A DNA stretch of 64,000 nucleotides from the IMG/VR virus record IMGVR_UViG_3300017917_003446, positions 51,473-115,472 of that record. One strand, 5' to 3'. Position numbers and translations under genes: made by a program. The DNA comes from a virus. Numbering within the stretch: position 1 is the stretch's first letter; each line of letters starts with the position of its first letter. Shown here in pieces: positions 35,529-44,333 of the stretch. Under the pieces are notes generated by a model. That model saw nothing but the letters and a program-made list of their open reading frames with translations, did not search any database and had not been told where the DNA came from.

Positions 35529-36460
35529 TGCAAGAAAAAAGCAAAATATTCGTAGCTGGCCATAAGGGAATGGTAGGGTCTTCTTTGGTAAGAAGACTTC
35601 AGTATCATGGTTATATGAACATCAAAGGTGTGAATAAATCTACCTTAGATCTTACTAATCAAAAAGAAACCAGAGAATATTTTGAAGAAGAACAATTTGA
35701 TTACGTGTTTTTAGCTGCGGCTAAGGTGGGAGGTATTATAGCAAATAGTACCTATCCAGCAGAATTTATTTACAATAATCTTCAAATACAAAACAACATT
35801 ATTCATAGTTCGTATTTGACGAACGTAAAGAAGCTATTGTTCTTAGGATCATCTTGTATCTATCCTAAGATGGCACCGCAACCTATGCAAGAAAAGGATT
35901 TACTGTCTGGGTATCTTGAACCTTCTAACGAAGCATATGCGCTTGCTAAGATAGCAGGATTAAAAATGTGCCAGTTCTACAATAAGCAATATCAAAGCAA
36001 ATTTATTTCTTGTATGCCATGTAATCTTTATGGTGTCAATGATAATTTTCATCCAGAAAATAGTCATGTTATACCTGGTTTGATTCGTCGTTTTTTAGAA
36101 GCAAGAAAAAATAATTTAGAATCGGTATCATGTTGGGGAACAGGTTCTCCGATGCGAGAATTTCTTTTTGTGGATGATCTTGCTGATGCTTGTATTTTAT
36201 TAATGAATAAGTATGAAGATTACTCTGAAACTATTAACATAGGGTCAGGTGAGGAAATTTCCATAAAAGAACTAGTTGAACTTGTAGCTTCTATTATTAG
36301 ATATGAGGGTAAAATAGAATGGGATACTAGCAAACCTGACGGCCATCCAAGAAAAGTTATGGATGTTTCTAAAATTAAAAATTTAGGTTGGTCTCCCAAG
36401 TTTAATTTAAAGAATGGAATTACTACATCTGTTGCTTGGTATCTAATGAATCAGTTATGA
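35528..36460 (+). CDS. fcl: GDP-L-fucose synthase
   Basis: 310 residues. KIFVAGHKGMVGSSLVRRL is the NADP loop, FLGSSCIYPK the Ser, and EAYALAKIAGLKMC the Tyr-x3-Lys of the Fcl/WcaG family. PCNLYGVNDNFHPENSHVIP is diagnostic. It makes GDP-L-fucose from GDP-4-keto-6-deoxymannose. The dehydratase Gmd needed before it is not in this window. The next gene is a GT10 fucosyltransferase, so product and user sit side by side. Confidence 0.92.
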   Translation: MQEKSKIFVAGHKGMVGSSLVRRLQYHGYMNIKGVNKSTLDLTNQKETREYFEEEQFDYVFLAAAKVGGIIANSTYPAEFIYNNLQIQNNIIHSSYLTNVKKLLFLGSSCIYPKMAPQPMQEKDLLSGYLEPSNEAYALAKIAGLKMCQFYNKQYQSKFISCMPCNLYGVNDNFHPENSHVIPGLIRRFLEARKNNLESVSCWGTGSPMREFLFVDDLADACILLMNKYEDYSETINIGSGEEISIKELVELVASIIRYEGKIEWDTSKPDGHPRKVMDVSKIKNLGWSPKFNLKNGITTSVAWYLMNQL

Positions 36461-37335
36461 AAAAATTAAAAATTCAATTTATAGACACATGGGATGCATG
36501 TGTTCAGTTTTTTGTAGATGTTCTTAGTAATCGTTATGATATAGAAATAACTAATGATGCAGAGTTTTTACTATTCTGCGATGAAAATTTTGGCAATGGT
36601 AATTTAGTTTATTCTAAAAATGATATTACTAAAGTTTTATTCACCGGTGAGAATAGAAGACCTGAAAATTATGATTGCCATTATGCTATAACTTTTGATC
36701 ATAATCATAGTCCATGGCATTATAGATTACCATTATATGTGATGGATATGTGGGCAATTGAAGTATTTCATAAAATGGCAAGTAGACCGTATGGTTATTT
36801 GTTTCAAAAAAATATAGTAAACGTAACCAATAAAACAGATTTTTGCGCATTCGTTCATAGAAATCCCAACAATCCTATCAGAAATAATTTCTTTAAAAAA
36901 TTAAACAGTATAAAAACAGTTAATAGCGCAGGCAAACTTTATAATAACACTGGATTAGATTTACCAGATGTACCGTCAAAAATAGATTATTTTACTAAGC
37001 ACAAATTTAGTTTATGCTTTGAAAATTCATCTCATCCTGGATATGTAACTGAAAAAATTCTACATGGTTTTTATGGTAATACTATTCCTATTTACTGGGG
37101 ATCTAAAACTATAGCAAAAGATTTTAATCCTGGTTCGTATCTAAATTATTTTGATTTTAGAAATGAAGATGAACTGATACAAAAGATTTTGGAGATTGAT
37201 TCTAATGATAATTTGTACAACAGAATAGTAAACACGCCCAAGTTTTTATATAATATTCCTAACGAATGTGTTATACTTAATAATTTTTTAAACTGGTTTG
37301 ATGCAGTAGTTTACGAGAAAAGATATTCAAAATGA
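36457..37335 (+). CDS. GT10 alpha-1,3-fucosyltransferase-like enzyme
   Basis: 292 residues. The GT10 donor-binding signature FSLCFENSSHPGYVTEKI lies at ~184, followed by PIYWGSKTIAKDFNP. This family uses GDP-fucose to decorate lipopolysaccharide or Lewis-type glycans. The ATG overlaps the fcl stop (ATGA); a start 21 bases upstream is less likely. Low GC content and the clean operon spacing match its neighbours. Confidence 0.9.
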   Translation: MKKLKIQFIDTWDACVQFFVDVLSNRYDIEITNDAEFLLFCDENFGNGNLVYSKNDITKVLFTGENRRPENYDCHYAITFDHNHSPWHYRLPLYVMDMWAIEVFHKMASRPYGYLFQKNIVNVTNKTDFCAFVHRNPNNPIRNNFFKKLNSIKTVNSAGKLYNNTGLDLPDVPSKIDYFTKHKFSLCFENSSHPGYVTEKILHGFYGNTIPIYWGSKTIAKDFNPGSYLNYFDFRNEDELIQKILEIDSNDNLYNRIVNTPKFLYNIPNECVILNNFLNWFDAVVYEKRYSK

Positions 37336-38153
37336 AAGATTTAGTTATAGGCGGGTTCACTAGATATGGTTGGGATCAACTTAAAAATTGGGTATTGTCT
37401 CTAAAAGATACCGGATATTCAGGTGATATAGTTCTAGTAGCATTTGAAACAGATCAGGGAACTATAGACAAACTAACAGAACATGGAGTAGAAGTTATAC
37501 CGGTAAACAAGGAGCTGAACTACAGAAGCAAAATACCTATACATGTTGAACGCTTTGTATTCATGTATCATAATATAAAAAATAGAAAATATAGATATGT
37601 GCTTACAACTGATGTCAAAGATGTAATTTTTCAAACTAATCCTTTTTATTGGGTAGAACACAATTTAAAAAATAAAAAGGTAGTTATATCTTCTGAAAGT
37701 TTAAAGTACAAAGATGAACCCTGGGGTAATGAAAATTTATTGCAGACTTTTGGTAAGTATATTTACAATGAGTTTTCAAATAAGGAGATCTTTAATGTCG
37801 GAGTGATTGCTGGCGAATATGAATATGTCAAAGACTTAATGCTACAATTATTTGTAATGTCAATAAACAGACCTATACCCATTGTAGATCAAGCTACATT
37901 CAATTTTTTAATGCATACCGAACCATGGTTGTCAGTAACTAAACGAGTTAGATCTGAGGATGGGTGGGCATGCCAATTAGGTACTACTATGGATCCGAAT
38001 AAAATTGATGCATTTAGACCTTATCTTTTAGAAACAGAACCTAAAGTCCGCAACGGATTAGTTTTTACCAACAAAGATATAAAGTACCACATTGTTCATC
38101 AATATGATAGAATACCTTCCTTAAAAAAATATATAGATGAAAAATATTCTTAA
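37332..38153 (+). CDS. Predicted GT-A glycosyltransferase
   Basis: 273 residues. YRYVLTTDVKDVIFQTNPF holds a DxxD-type metal site; the N-terminus KDLVIGGFTRYGWDQLKNWV and the late FNVGVIAGEY fit retaining GT-A enzymes of the nucleotide-diphospho-sugar transferase group. A DQATFNFLMH block follows. Substrate unknown; the context is the fucose cluster. It overlaps the next gene by 17 bases. Confidence 0.65.
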   Translation: MKDLVIGGFTRYGWDQLKNWVLSLKDTGYSGDIVLVAFETDQGTIDKLTEHGVEVIPVNKELNYRSKIPIHVERFVFMYHNIKNRKYRYVLTTDVKDVIFQTNPFYWVEHNLKNKKVVISSESLKYKDEPWGNENLLQTFGKYIYNEFSNKEIFNVGVIAGEYEYVKDLMLQLFVMSINRPIPIVDQATFNFLMHTEPWLSVTKRVRSEDGWACQLGTTMDPNKIDAFRPYLLETEPKVRNGLVFTNKDIKYHIVHQYDRIPSLKKYIDEKYS

Positions 38154-38850
38154 AATTGCTTGTTGCATTTCAGGACAGCCTCGATCTTATAAAATTGGGC
38201 ATGAATACATACGAAAAAATTTATTAGATGTCTATGATGTGGATGTCTTTTATCATACTTGGTTCAACGATACTGTTGACTTTGATGAAATAGAACATTT
38301 ATACGAACCTAAAAATTTAGTAGTGGAAAAACCTTTGCCTAACGTATATGTAGAAAAATATCCAAGAATACCTGGTCCTAAATTTCCTGCATATTTTACA
38401 GTATCAGCATTTTATTCTATATACACCGCAAATCTTTTAAAGCAACAATATGAAAAAGAAAATAATTTTGAATATGATTGGGTAGTAAGAATAAGATTCG
38501 ATTATGCTTTAAATGGTGATCCTGATTTCTTAACTAAAGATAACACCAAACTTTATATTCCTAATTGTAGAATAGTGCCTGAAAGAAATTTTGGCAATGA
38601 TCAGTTTGCTATGAGTTCGTCAAAAAATATTGACAAATATTCAAGTACACATACACACCTTGATGAATTTTATAATAAAGGTACTACTATGATAGGTGAG
38701 GATATGTTAAAAGAAAATTTGATATATCATAATCTTGTTGGTGAAAATTTAGTCTATATGGATATGAATAATCCTTTTCCTCCTGGTCCTCATAACGGTA
38801 CCTGGCATTCATTAATAAGAGAAGATTATGAAAATTGGACCGCCAGTTAA
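38137..38850 (+). CDS. Glycosyltransferase-like protein
   Basis: 237 residues opening KIACCISGQPRSYK, with WVVRIRFDYALNG near residue 115, a pattern shared by viral and bacterial capsule-type transferases in which an RxRxD acts as the metal/donor site. FPPGPHNGTWHSL closes it. No exact family name can be given. It shares overlapping ends with both neighbours, so it belongs to the same glycan operon. Confidence 0.5.
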   Translation: MKNILKIACCISGQPRSYKIGHEYIRKNLLDVYDVDVFYHTWFNDTVDFDEIEHLYEPKNLVVEKPLPNVYVEKYPRIPGPKFPAYFTVSAFYSIYTANLLKQQYEKENNFEYDWVVRIRFDYALNGDPDFLTKDNTKLYIPNCRIVPERNFGNDQFAMSSSKNIDKYSSTHTHLDEFYNKGTTMIGEDMLKENLIYHNLVGENLVYMDMNNPFPPGPHNGTWHSLIREDYENWTAS

Positions 38851-39529
38851 TAATTTATTTTTAGTCACATCTTGTATCAATACTGATTTTGGAATCTATA
38901 AACCACAACAAAGATTCGAACAGACTATTGAGACTATTGCCTCTATTCGTAAGTATGCACCTAATAGTAAAATTTTTATAGCTGATAATTCCTATATTAA
39001 AGAATTAAATGAGAACGTGTATAAATTTTTTACGCAATCTTGTGATTTTGTAGCAAATTTTAGCAATGAAACAAATTGTAAAAATTTAAATGCTGCAAGA
39101 TTAAAAAGTGCAGCTGATACTGTTTTGACCTTAAAAATGGTAGAGTTAATACTTAGCCATAAAGATGGTATGAAATTATTAAATGGTGCGAAAAGAATTT
39201 ATAGAATATCTGGTAGATATCAACTTACAGAAGACTTTGATGAAAATAGGTTTGACTATTTTGGAAAATTTGTTTTTAGACGACATGACACCTGGAGACA
39301 AGAAAAAGATATAGATGGGTTATACATTACAAGACTAATGGGAATTTGCCCATCTTTATGTAGCATGTATCATACTGCTCTTACTAAATCTGTAGAAACA
39401 ATTTTAGAAACAGGTGTCGATATGGAACACGCCATTTATAAAAATATAGATAGAAATTATGTAGTTGATATAGATAAATTGGGCGTTAAAGGAAACGTAG
39501 CTCCTAATGGGCAACTTCATATTGATTAA
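38828..39529 (+). CDS. Hypothetical protein of the glycan cluster
   Basis: 233 residues. NNLFLVTSCINTDFG, ETIASIRKYAPNSKIFIADNS and KRIYRISGRYQL are reminiscent of a GT-A-type fold (start strand, then an IADNS acidic turn), but no firm donor motif is visible. Gene overlaps on both sides place it in the operon. It may be a diverged transferase. Confidence 0.5.
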   Translation: MKIGPPVNNLFLVTSCINTDFGIYKPQQRFEQTIETIASIRKYAPNSKIFIADNSYIKELNENVYKFFTQSCDFVANFSNETNCKNLNAARLKSAADTVLTLKMVELILSHKDGMKLLNGAKRIYRISGRYQLTEDFDENRFDYFGKFVFRRHDTWRQEKDIDGLYITRLMGICPSLCSMYHTALTKSVETILETGVDMEHAIYKNIDRNYVVDIDKLGVKGNVAPNGQLHID

Positions 39530-40269
39530 TGAAACTTATAAAAGAACTAAGGGGATATTCTGGCAGTAAAGTATATCTTATGAAATCTAATAATGAATAC
39601 TTTGTTAGAAAACAAGGTAACGTTAGTAGAAACTACGAACGACTGAACCAGTTGTATTCTATTGGTTTGCCTGTAGTAAAAGTATTGAATTATGAGAAAG
39701 ATACTTTAGATTTAGAGTACATACAAGGGTTCGATATGGAAACATATCTTCAAAAGAATAACCCTATTTTATTATCAAAATTTATAATAGAATCTCTTGA
39801 ACAAGTAAAAAGAACAGAACAAGAATTAAAAGATTATACTGACACATATAATGAAAAATTAAATTGGATAAACAATTTAAACTTTAGTTTCAGTGCATCC
39901 TCTCTTATTGAAACATTGCCTAAAAAGATAAAGAAATCTGAGTATTTTGGTGATCTTACCTTAGAAAATATATTGTTCAATAAGCATAAAGGCTTTATAA
40001 TTATTGATCCTGCAACCATAGAATATGACTCTTGGATTTTCGATCTAGCTAAACTTAATCAGGATATAACTTGTAAATGGTTTTTGCGAAATAGTAAATC
40101 AAATTTGGATCACAAATTAACTTTATTGAAGAACAATATAGAAAATGTATATGGACCTTTAGATAACTATTTAACTATAGTAATGTTAATCCGAATATAC
40201 AGACACGCAATTAATGATTTAAAGACAAGAATTTTTTTAGACAAGCAAATAAAACTATTATGGAAATAA
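39529..40269 (+). CDS. APH/choline-kinase-like small-molecule kinase
   Basis: 246 residues. The N-lobe starts with GYSGSKVYLMKSNNEYFVRKQG, a glycine loop and Lys as in APH folds. The catalytic loop is degenerate: YFGDLTLENILFN in place of HGDxxxxN, with Phe-Gly-Asp and a conserved Asn. The metal Asp lies in IIIDPATI. A sugar or amino-alcohol kinase is likely, feeding the nucleotidyltransferase encoded next. The missing catalytic-loop His is common in some APH branches. Confidence 0.65.
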   Translation: MKLIKELRGYSGSKVYLMKSNNEYFVRKQGNVSRNYERLNQLYSIGLPVVKVLNYEKDTLDLEYIQGFDMETYLQKNNPILLSKFIIESLEQVKRTEQELKDYTDTYNEKLNWINNLNFSFSASSLIETLPKKIKKSEYFGDLTLENILFNKHKGFIIIDPATIEYDSWIFDLAKLNQDITCKWFLRNSKSNLDHKLTLLKNNIENVYGPLDNYLTIVMLIRIYRHAINDLKTRIFLDKQIKLLWK

Positions 40270-41291
40270 TTGTTCCGGCGGCAGGATTATCGACACGATT
40301 CCCTGGTACTAGACCTAAATACTTATTGTATGATTACTCAGGTGAACTAATGCTTAAACGAGCATTAGCACCTTTCCTAGGTAAATTTAATATTACTATT
40401 GGTATATTGCATCAACATGCTGTGCAATATGATGCAGTTAAAATTATTGATAGAGAAATAGGTAATGTTAAAATAGTAATACTGAATGAGCCAACCAAAG
40501 GACCAGCTGAAACAGTATATAAAATTTTAGAAAGATTTGAAGATGATGTTGAATTTCTAGTTAAAGATTGTGATAATTTTTTTAACATAGAATATGAAAC
40601 AGGAAATATAGTATATTCAAGTGATATTAAATACCACGAAACATTAAGAAAATTATCTTCTAAATCTTTCGTTACCTTAAATAGCCAAGGTGTAATTTTA
40701 GATATAGTTGAAAAAGAAATAGTTAGTAATCACTTTTGTATAGGTGCTTATAAATTTGATTCGTCCAAAGCATATAAAGATGCATACGAAAATATTTCCA
40801 AGAATATCAGTAAAGAAATATATGTATCACATGTTATTAGTTATCTCATAAGTAATAATCATGTTTTTGTGAATCAAGATGTAAGAGAGTTTGTAGATGT
40901 TGGTACCTTAGAAGATTGGAATAAGCACAACTATAAACCTACCATCTTTTGTGATATAGATGGTACGTTAGTGAAATCAATGCATCGACCATATGATGGT
41001 GAGTATGAGGTGCTTGAGAAAAACTATAAAGTTATAAAATCTGAGTATGATAGGGGATGTCAAATCATTTTTACAACGGCGAGACCATCGTCAGCACAAG
41101 AAGTAACTATGATGATGTTACGACAGCTTGGATTTACGAATAATTGTAAATTAATAATGGACCTACATAATGCGCCTAGAATATTAATTAATGATTATCA
41201 TCCTACAAATAGATATCCTAGTGCGATAAGTTATAATGTTAAACGAGATGGAGATGACTTAAGTGACCTATATTATAGACAAAATAATTAA
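40260..41291 (+). CDS. Sugar nucleotidyltransferase fused to HAD phosphatase
   Basis: 343 residues in two domains. Residues ~1-225 are a nucleotidyltransferase with a PAAGLSTRFPGTRPKYLL signature and a VDVGTLEDW end. Residues ~228-335 are a HAD domain with FCDIDGTLVK (both Asp), TTARP and INDYHP. The combination with the kinase upstream suggests synthesis of a nucleotide-activated small molecule. It overlaps the kinase by 10 bases and the following gene by 29. Confidence 0.8.
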   Translation: MEIIVPAAGLSTRFPGTRPKYLLYDYSGELMLKRALAPFLGKFNITIGILHQHAVQYDAVKIIDREIGNVKIVILNEPTKGPAETVYKILERFEDDVEFLVKDCDNFFNIEYETGNIVYSSDIKYHETLRKLSSKSFVTLNSQGVILDIVEKEIVSNHFCIGAYKFDSSKAYKDAYENISKNISKEIYVSHVISYLISNNHVFVNQDVREFVDVGTLEDWNKHNYKPTIFCDIDGTLVKSMHRPYDGEYEVLEKNYKVIKSEYDRGCQIIFTTARPSSAQEVTMMMLRQLGFTNNCKLIMDLHNAPRILINDYHPTNRYPSAISYNVKRDGDDLSDLYYRQNN

Positions 41292-41583
41292 TTACAAGTA
41301 TAACGAAGATAAACTTATACGAGAGCTACAAGACTATGTAGACTCTACCTACGGACAACACTATGCTCAGGGAAAAATACAAACTACAGAATTCATTATT
41401 GATAATGGTCATGGTATTGGTCATACTGTCGGTAATATAATTAAGTATGCCCAAAGATATGGAAAGAAAGCCGGAAGGAATAGGAAAGACATACTAAAGA
41501 TATTACACTATACTTTAATAATGCTATATGTACATGATATTGAAACAGCCAATGAAAAGGAACTAGATGATGCAGATCAGTAA
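41263..41583 (+). CDS. DUF3310-like protein (SaV-like)
   Basis: 106 residues. YVDSTYGQHYAQGKIQTTEFI and GHTVGNIIKYAQRYGKK match the DUF3310 group, frequent in phages beside replication genes. Function unknown; a nucleotide-kinase-related role has been suggested for the family. The start is GTG, inside the HAD domain gene; the end overlaps the clamp gene. Confidence 0.7.
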   Translation: MTYIIDKIINYKYNEDKLIRELQDYVDSTYGQHYAQGKIQTTEFIIDNGHGIGHTVGNIIKYAQRYGKKAGRNRKDILKILHYTLIMLYVHDIETANEKELDDADQ

Positions 41584-42226
41584 AGAAACAATTGACATTC
41601 TAAAGAATTTTGCGAGTATCAATAGCAATATTCTTATTCGTAAGGGCAAAACTCTTTCTACAATTAGTACAGCTAAAAGTATTTTTGGTCGTGCTACAGT
41701 AGCAGAAGATTTTCCTGTGGAAGTACCCATCTATGATTTAAACTCTCTGTTAGCATTGCTAACACTGATGGAAAATCAGAATGTAGAATTCGGTGATAAG
41801 TCCTTAACTATCTCTAAAGATGGCGGTAAGTTTGAATACTTTTATTCTAACCCATCTGTTATTGTTGCAGCACCAGATAAAAGTATTGAATTGGATAGTC
41901 ATTTCCAATTTAAACTCACAGCTGAAGATGTTCAAATGATTATGAAAGCGGCTGCTATTACCTCGGCGCCTACAATTTCAGTTGCTTGTAAACATCAACA
42001 AGTAGTACTTACTGTAGGCGATAAGAAGTTTGACACTGCTAATACTTATAAAAAGATTATTGGTCCAGGGATCGAGGACTTTGAATGTCATATCTCAGTA
42101 GAGAATTTTAAAGTTATTCCTGATGCATATTCTATTACTATTTCTAAAAAGAAGTTCTTGCATCTAAAGCATGAAACTAAAAGCATAGAATACTTTATTG
42201 CGATGGAACCAGATTCTGTGGTATGA
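41567..42226 (+). CDS. gp45: Sliding clamp gp45
   Basis: 219-220 residues (T4: 228). SKETIDILKNFASINSNILI is the classical gp45 start, and the two-domain repeat continues to FIAMEPDSVV. It is the trimeric processivity ring for polymerase, and a co-activator of late transcription through gp55. Two in-frame ATGs 3 bases apart are possible. A clamp client must have a C-terminal or internal clamp-binding peptide; see the SLEDLFA tails. Confidence 0.9.
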   Translation: MMQISKETIDILKNFASINSNILIRKGKTLSTISTAKSIFGRATVAEDFPVEVPIYDLNSLLALLTLMENQNVEFGDKSLTISKDGGKFEYFYSNPSVIVAAPDKSIELDSHFQFKLTAEDVQMIMKAAAITSAPTISVACKHQQVVLTVGDKKFDTANTYKKIIGPGIEDFECHISVENFKVIPDAYSITISKKKFLHLKHETKSIEYFIAMEPDSVV

Positions 42227-42405
42227 ACGATACACCATTAAGTAAAGCTGAAGAAAATATTCGTTATGTCGCTCGTATAATTAGCGAGCGAGAATGTGGA
42301 TCTCAAGAACAATGGGAATACTATATTTCTCGTGCTTGGGATATTATATTATTAGTAGAGCAACTAGGATTTTTAAATAAAAAAAGATTCTGGGGCGAAA
42401 AGTGA
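42223..42405 (+). CDS. Small conserved hypothetical protein
   Basis: 60 residues, helical: ENIRYVARIISERECGSQEQWEYY... ending LGFLNKKRFWGEK. It sits between the clamp and clamp-loader genes with an ATGA-type overlap, so it is a genuine small gene of the replication operon. No motif recognised. Confidence 0.6.
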   Translation: MNDTPLSKAEENIRYVARIISERECGSQEQWEYYISRAWDIILLVEQLGFLNKKRFWGEK

Positions 42406-42415
42406 TGGAGTTAAT

Positions 42416-43357
42416 ATGGAATATCGTGAGGATCAATTTCTTTGGGTTGAAAAGTATCGCCCAAGAAAATTAGATGATTGCATCTTACCCGAAAGCCAAA
42501 AGACTATCTTTGGTGATATGCTTGAAAAGGGTGAGATACAAAATATGTTATTATGTGGTTCAGCAGGTGTAGGTAAAACTACAGTTGCCAGAGCTTTATG
42601 TGAACAATTAGGTTCAGATTATATTATTATAAATGGTTCTGAAGAATCAGGTATTGATGTCCTAAGAACTAAAATCAAACAGTTTGCTTCTACAGTATCC
42701 TTTAGTGGTAAGACTAAAGTTGTTATTCTAGACGAGGCAGACTATCTCAATCCTAATTCTACACAGCCTGCCTTAAGGGCATTCATTGAAGAATTTTCTT
42801 CTAATTGTAGATTCATTTTTACTTGTAACTTTAAAAATAGAATCATTCCTCCTTTACATTCTAGATGTGCAGTAATTGAATTTAAGATAAGTAAAGATGA
42901 GAATCTTAAGATAAAGGCAAAATTCCATAAAAGAATTATGCAAATTCTTGAGATAGAAAAGATTGATGCAGATAAAAAAGTAGTAGCCAGAGTTATTGAT
43001 AAGCATTTTCCTGATTATAGAAGAATTCTAAATGAACTTCAGCGATACTCAGTATCAGGTAAGATAGATGAAGGTATTCTAGTAGATCTCAGTGATGAGA
43101 ATATGAATTCTTTGAAGAATACTTTGAAGGAAAAAGATTGGAAAAAGATGAGAGCATGGGTTGTAAATAATCTTGATAACGATCCATCATCTATTTTTAG
43201 AAAAATCTATGATACACTATTGCCTGAGGTTGTAGAAGTTCCTCATATGGTATTGCTACTAGCAGATTATCAATATAAAGCAGCTTTTGTAGTAGATAAT
43301 GAGATTAATCTAGTTGCCTGTCTTACAGATATTATGTCTACGGTGAATTTCAAATGA
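42416..43357 (+). CDS. gp44: Clamp loader large subunit gp44
   Basis: 313 residues. AAA+ ATPase: WVEKYRPRKLDDCI entry, Walker A CGSAGVGKTT (~48), Walker B VILDEADYLN (~105), sensor-1 FTCNFKNRI and the SRC arginine finger. It forms the gp44/gp62 complex that loads gp45. The gap before it has a GATGGAG ribosome-binding sequence. Confidence 0.95.
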   Translation: MEYREDQFLWVEKYRPRKLDDCILPESQKTIFGDMLEKGEIQNMLLCGSAGVGKTTVARALCEQLGSDYIIINGSEESGIDVLRTKIKQFASTVSFSGKTKVVILDEADYLNPNSTQPALRAFIEEFSSNCRFIFTCNFKNRIIPPLHSRCAVIEFKISKDENLKIKAKFHKRIMQILEIEKIDADKKVVARVIDKHFPDYRRILNELQRYSVSGKIDEGILVDLSDENMNSLKNTLKEKDWKKMRAWVVNNLDNDPSSIFRKIYDTLLPEVVEVPHMVLLLADYQYKAAFVVDNEINLVACLTDIMSTVNFK

Positions 43358-43800
43358 CTTTGTTCGGCGAAAAACCTGTAGAACTAATTAAAGAGGAACC
43401 CTGGAAAGCTCCGGCTATTACGCCCTTCGATTTTATAAATGCAATAAATGAAACTAAAGAAAATCTTATTGTCGATGATTGGTCAGAGAAACAATACAAT
43501 CCTTATATTATAAACAAGGGTTTGTCTTATGGTAGAGACACTATTCATGCAGCAAATGCGATGAATGGGCGTCCACACCTGGATAAGGCTCTTCAGTTTT
43601 CGTTCTTAATAAATATAATTAGGCCCAAAAAAAGATTCAATAAATGGATCAAAGCCGAAAAAATTGATGCGCTAGAAGTAATCAAGGAATACTATGGATA
43701 TAGCACAGCAAAAGCCCGCCAAGTACTTCCTCTTCTCGACGACTCAAAAATAGATTATTTAAGAACAAAACTAATAAAAGGTGGAAGAGATGTCCGATGA
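43354..43800 (+). CDS. gp62: Clamp loader small subunit gp62
   Basis: 148 residues, shorter than T4 gp62 (187). It is recognised from its position between gp44 and regA, and from PFDFINAINETKENLI and KARQVLPLLDD blocks seen in marine T4-like gp62. It completes the clamp loader. Overlaps both neighbours. Confidence 0.85.
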   Translation: MTLFGEKPVELIKEEPWKAPAITPFDFINAINETKENLIVDDWSEKQYNPYIINKGLSYGRDTIHAANAMNGRPHLDKALQFSFLINIIRPKKRFNKWIKAEKIDALEVIKEYYGYSTAKARQVLPLLDDSKIDYLRTKLIKGGRDVR

Positions 43801-44215
43801 GTTCTTTAAGATAGATTTTCCTGGTTACTCTCCTTTGGAAATAAACTTGTTGCAACCTGACGATTTTTTAAAGGTCAGAGAAACCTTGACGAGAATAGGT
43901 GTAGCTTCTAGAAAAGACAAAGTTCTTTATCAATCCTGTCATATTTTACATAAGCAGGGTCGCTATTTTATAGTACATTTTAAAGAATTATTTGCTCTTG
44001 ATGGTAAGCAAGCTGATCTAACTGATAATGATTTACAACGAAGAAATACTATAGCTAAATTACTTGTGGATTGGGGTCTTGTAAAGATTATTGATGCATT
44101 TAAATATAACGATTTAGCACCTTTATCCCAGATTAAAGTCATTGCTTTTAAAGAAAAGGATGACTGGGATTTACAAACAAAGTATAATATTGGTAAGAAA
44201 AAGCAGTCTGTGTAA
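43790..44215 (+). CDS. regA: Translational repressor RegA
   Basis: 141 residues. FFKIDFPGYSPLEINL and RETLTRIGVASRKDKVLYQSCHILHKQGRYFIVHFKE match RegA, which binds ribosome-binding sites of early phage mRNAs. The ATG with upstream GGAAGAG is chosen over a GTG. It ends the replication operon; a structured intergenic region follows. Confidence 0.93.
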   Translation: MSDEFFKIDFPGYSPLEINLLQPDDFLKVRETLTRIGVASRKDKVLYQSCHILHKQGRYFIVHFKELFALDGKQADLTDNDLQRRNTIAKLLVDWGLVKIIDAFKYNDLAPLSQIKVIAFKEKDDWDLQTKYNIGKKKQSV

Positions 44216-44230
44216 TAAATAATAATATCC

Positions 44231-44302
44231 CTGGGATGGGAACTAGCATGCCAGCGAAGGCTAGTAAAATATCCACTGGTGCCAACGCCATTTGGGTTGG
44301 CA
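44231..44302 (+). ncRNA. Candidate structured leader RNA upstream of hsp20
   Basis: Two good stem-loops lie between regA and hsp20: CTAGC/GCTAG (44243-44247 with 44260-44264) and TGCCAAC/GTTGGCA (44280-44286 with 44296-44302). A possible closing pair GGAT/ATCC (44234-44237 with 44271-44274) encloses the first. The region is more GC-rich than its surroundings and lacks a U tract, so it is not a plain terminator. It could be a regulatory leader or a small RNA; class unknown. Confidence 0.4.
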
Positions 44303-44333
44303 ATTAATTAACTCGCTTAATAGGAGAACTAAA

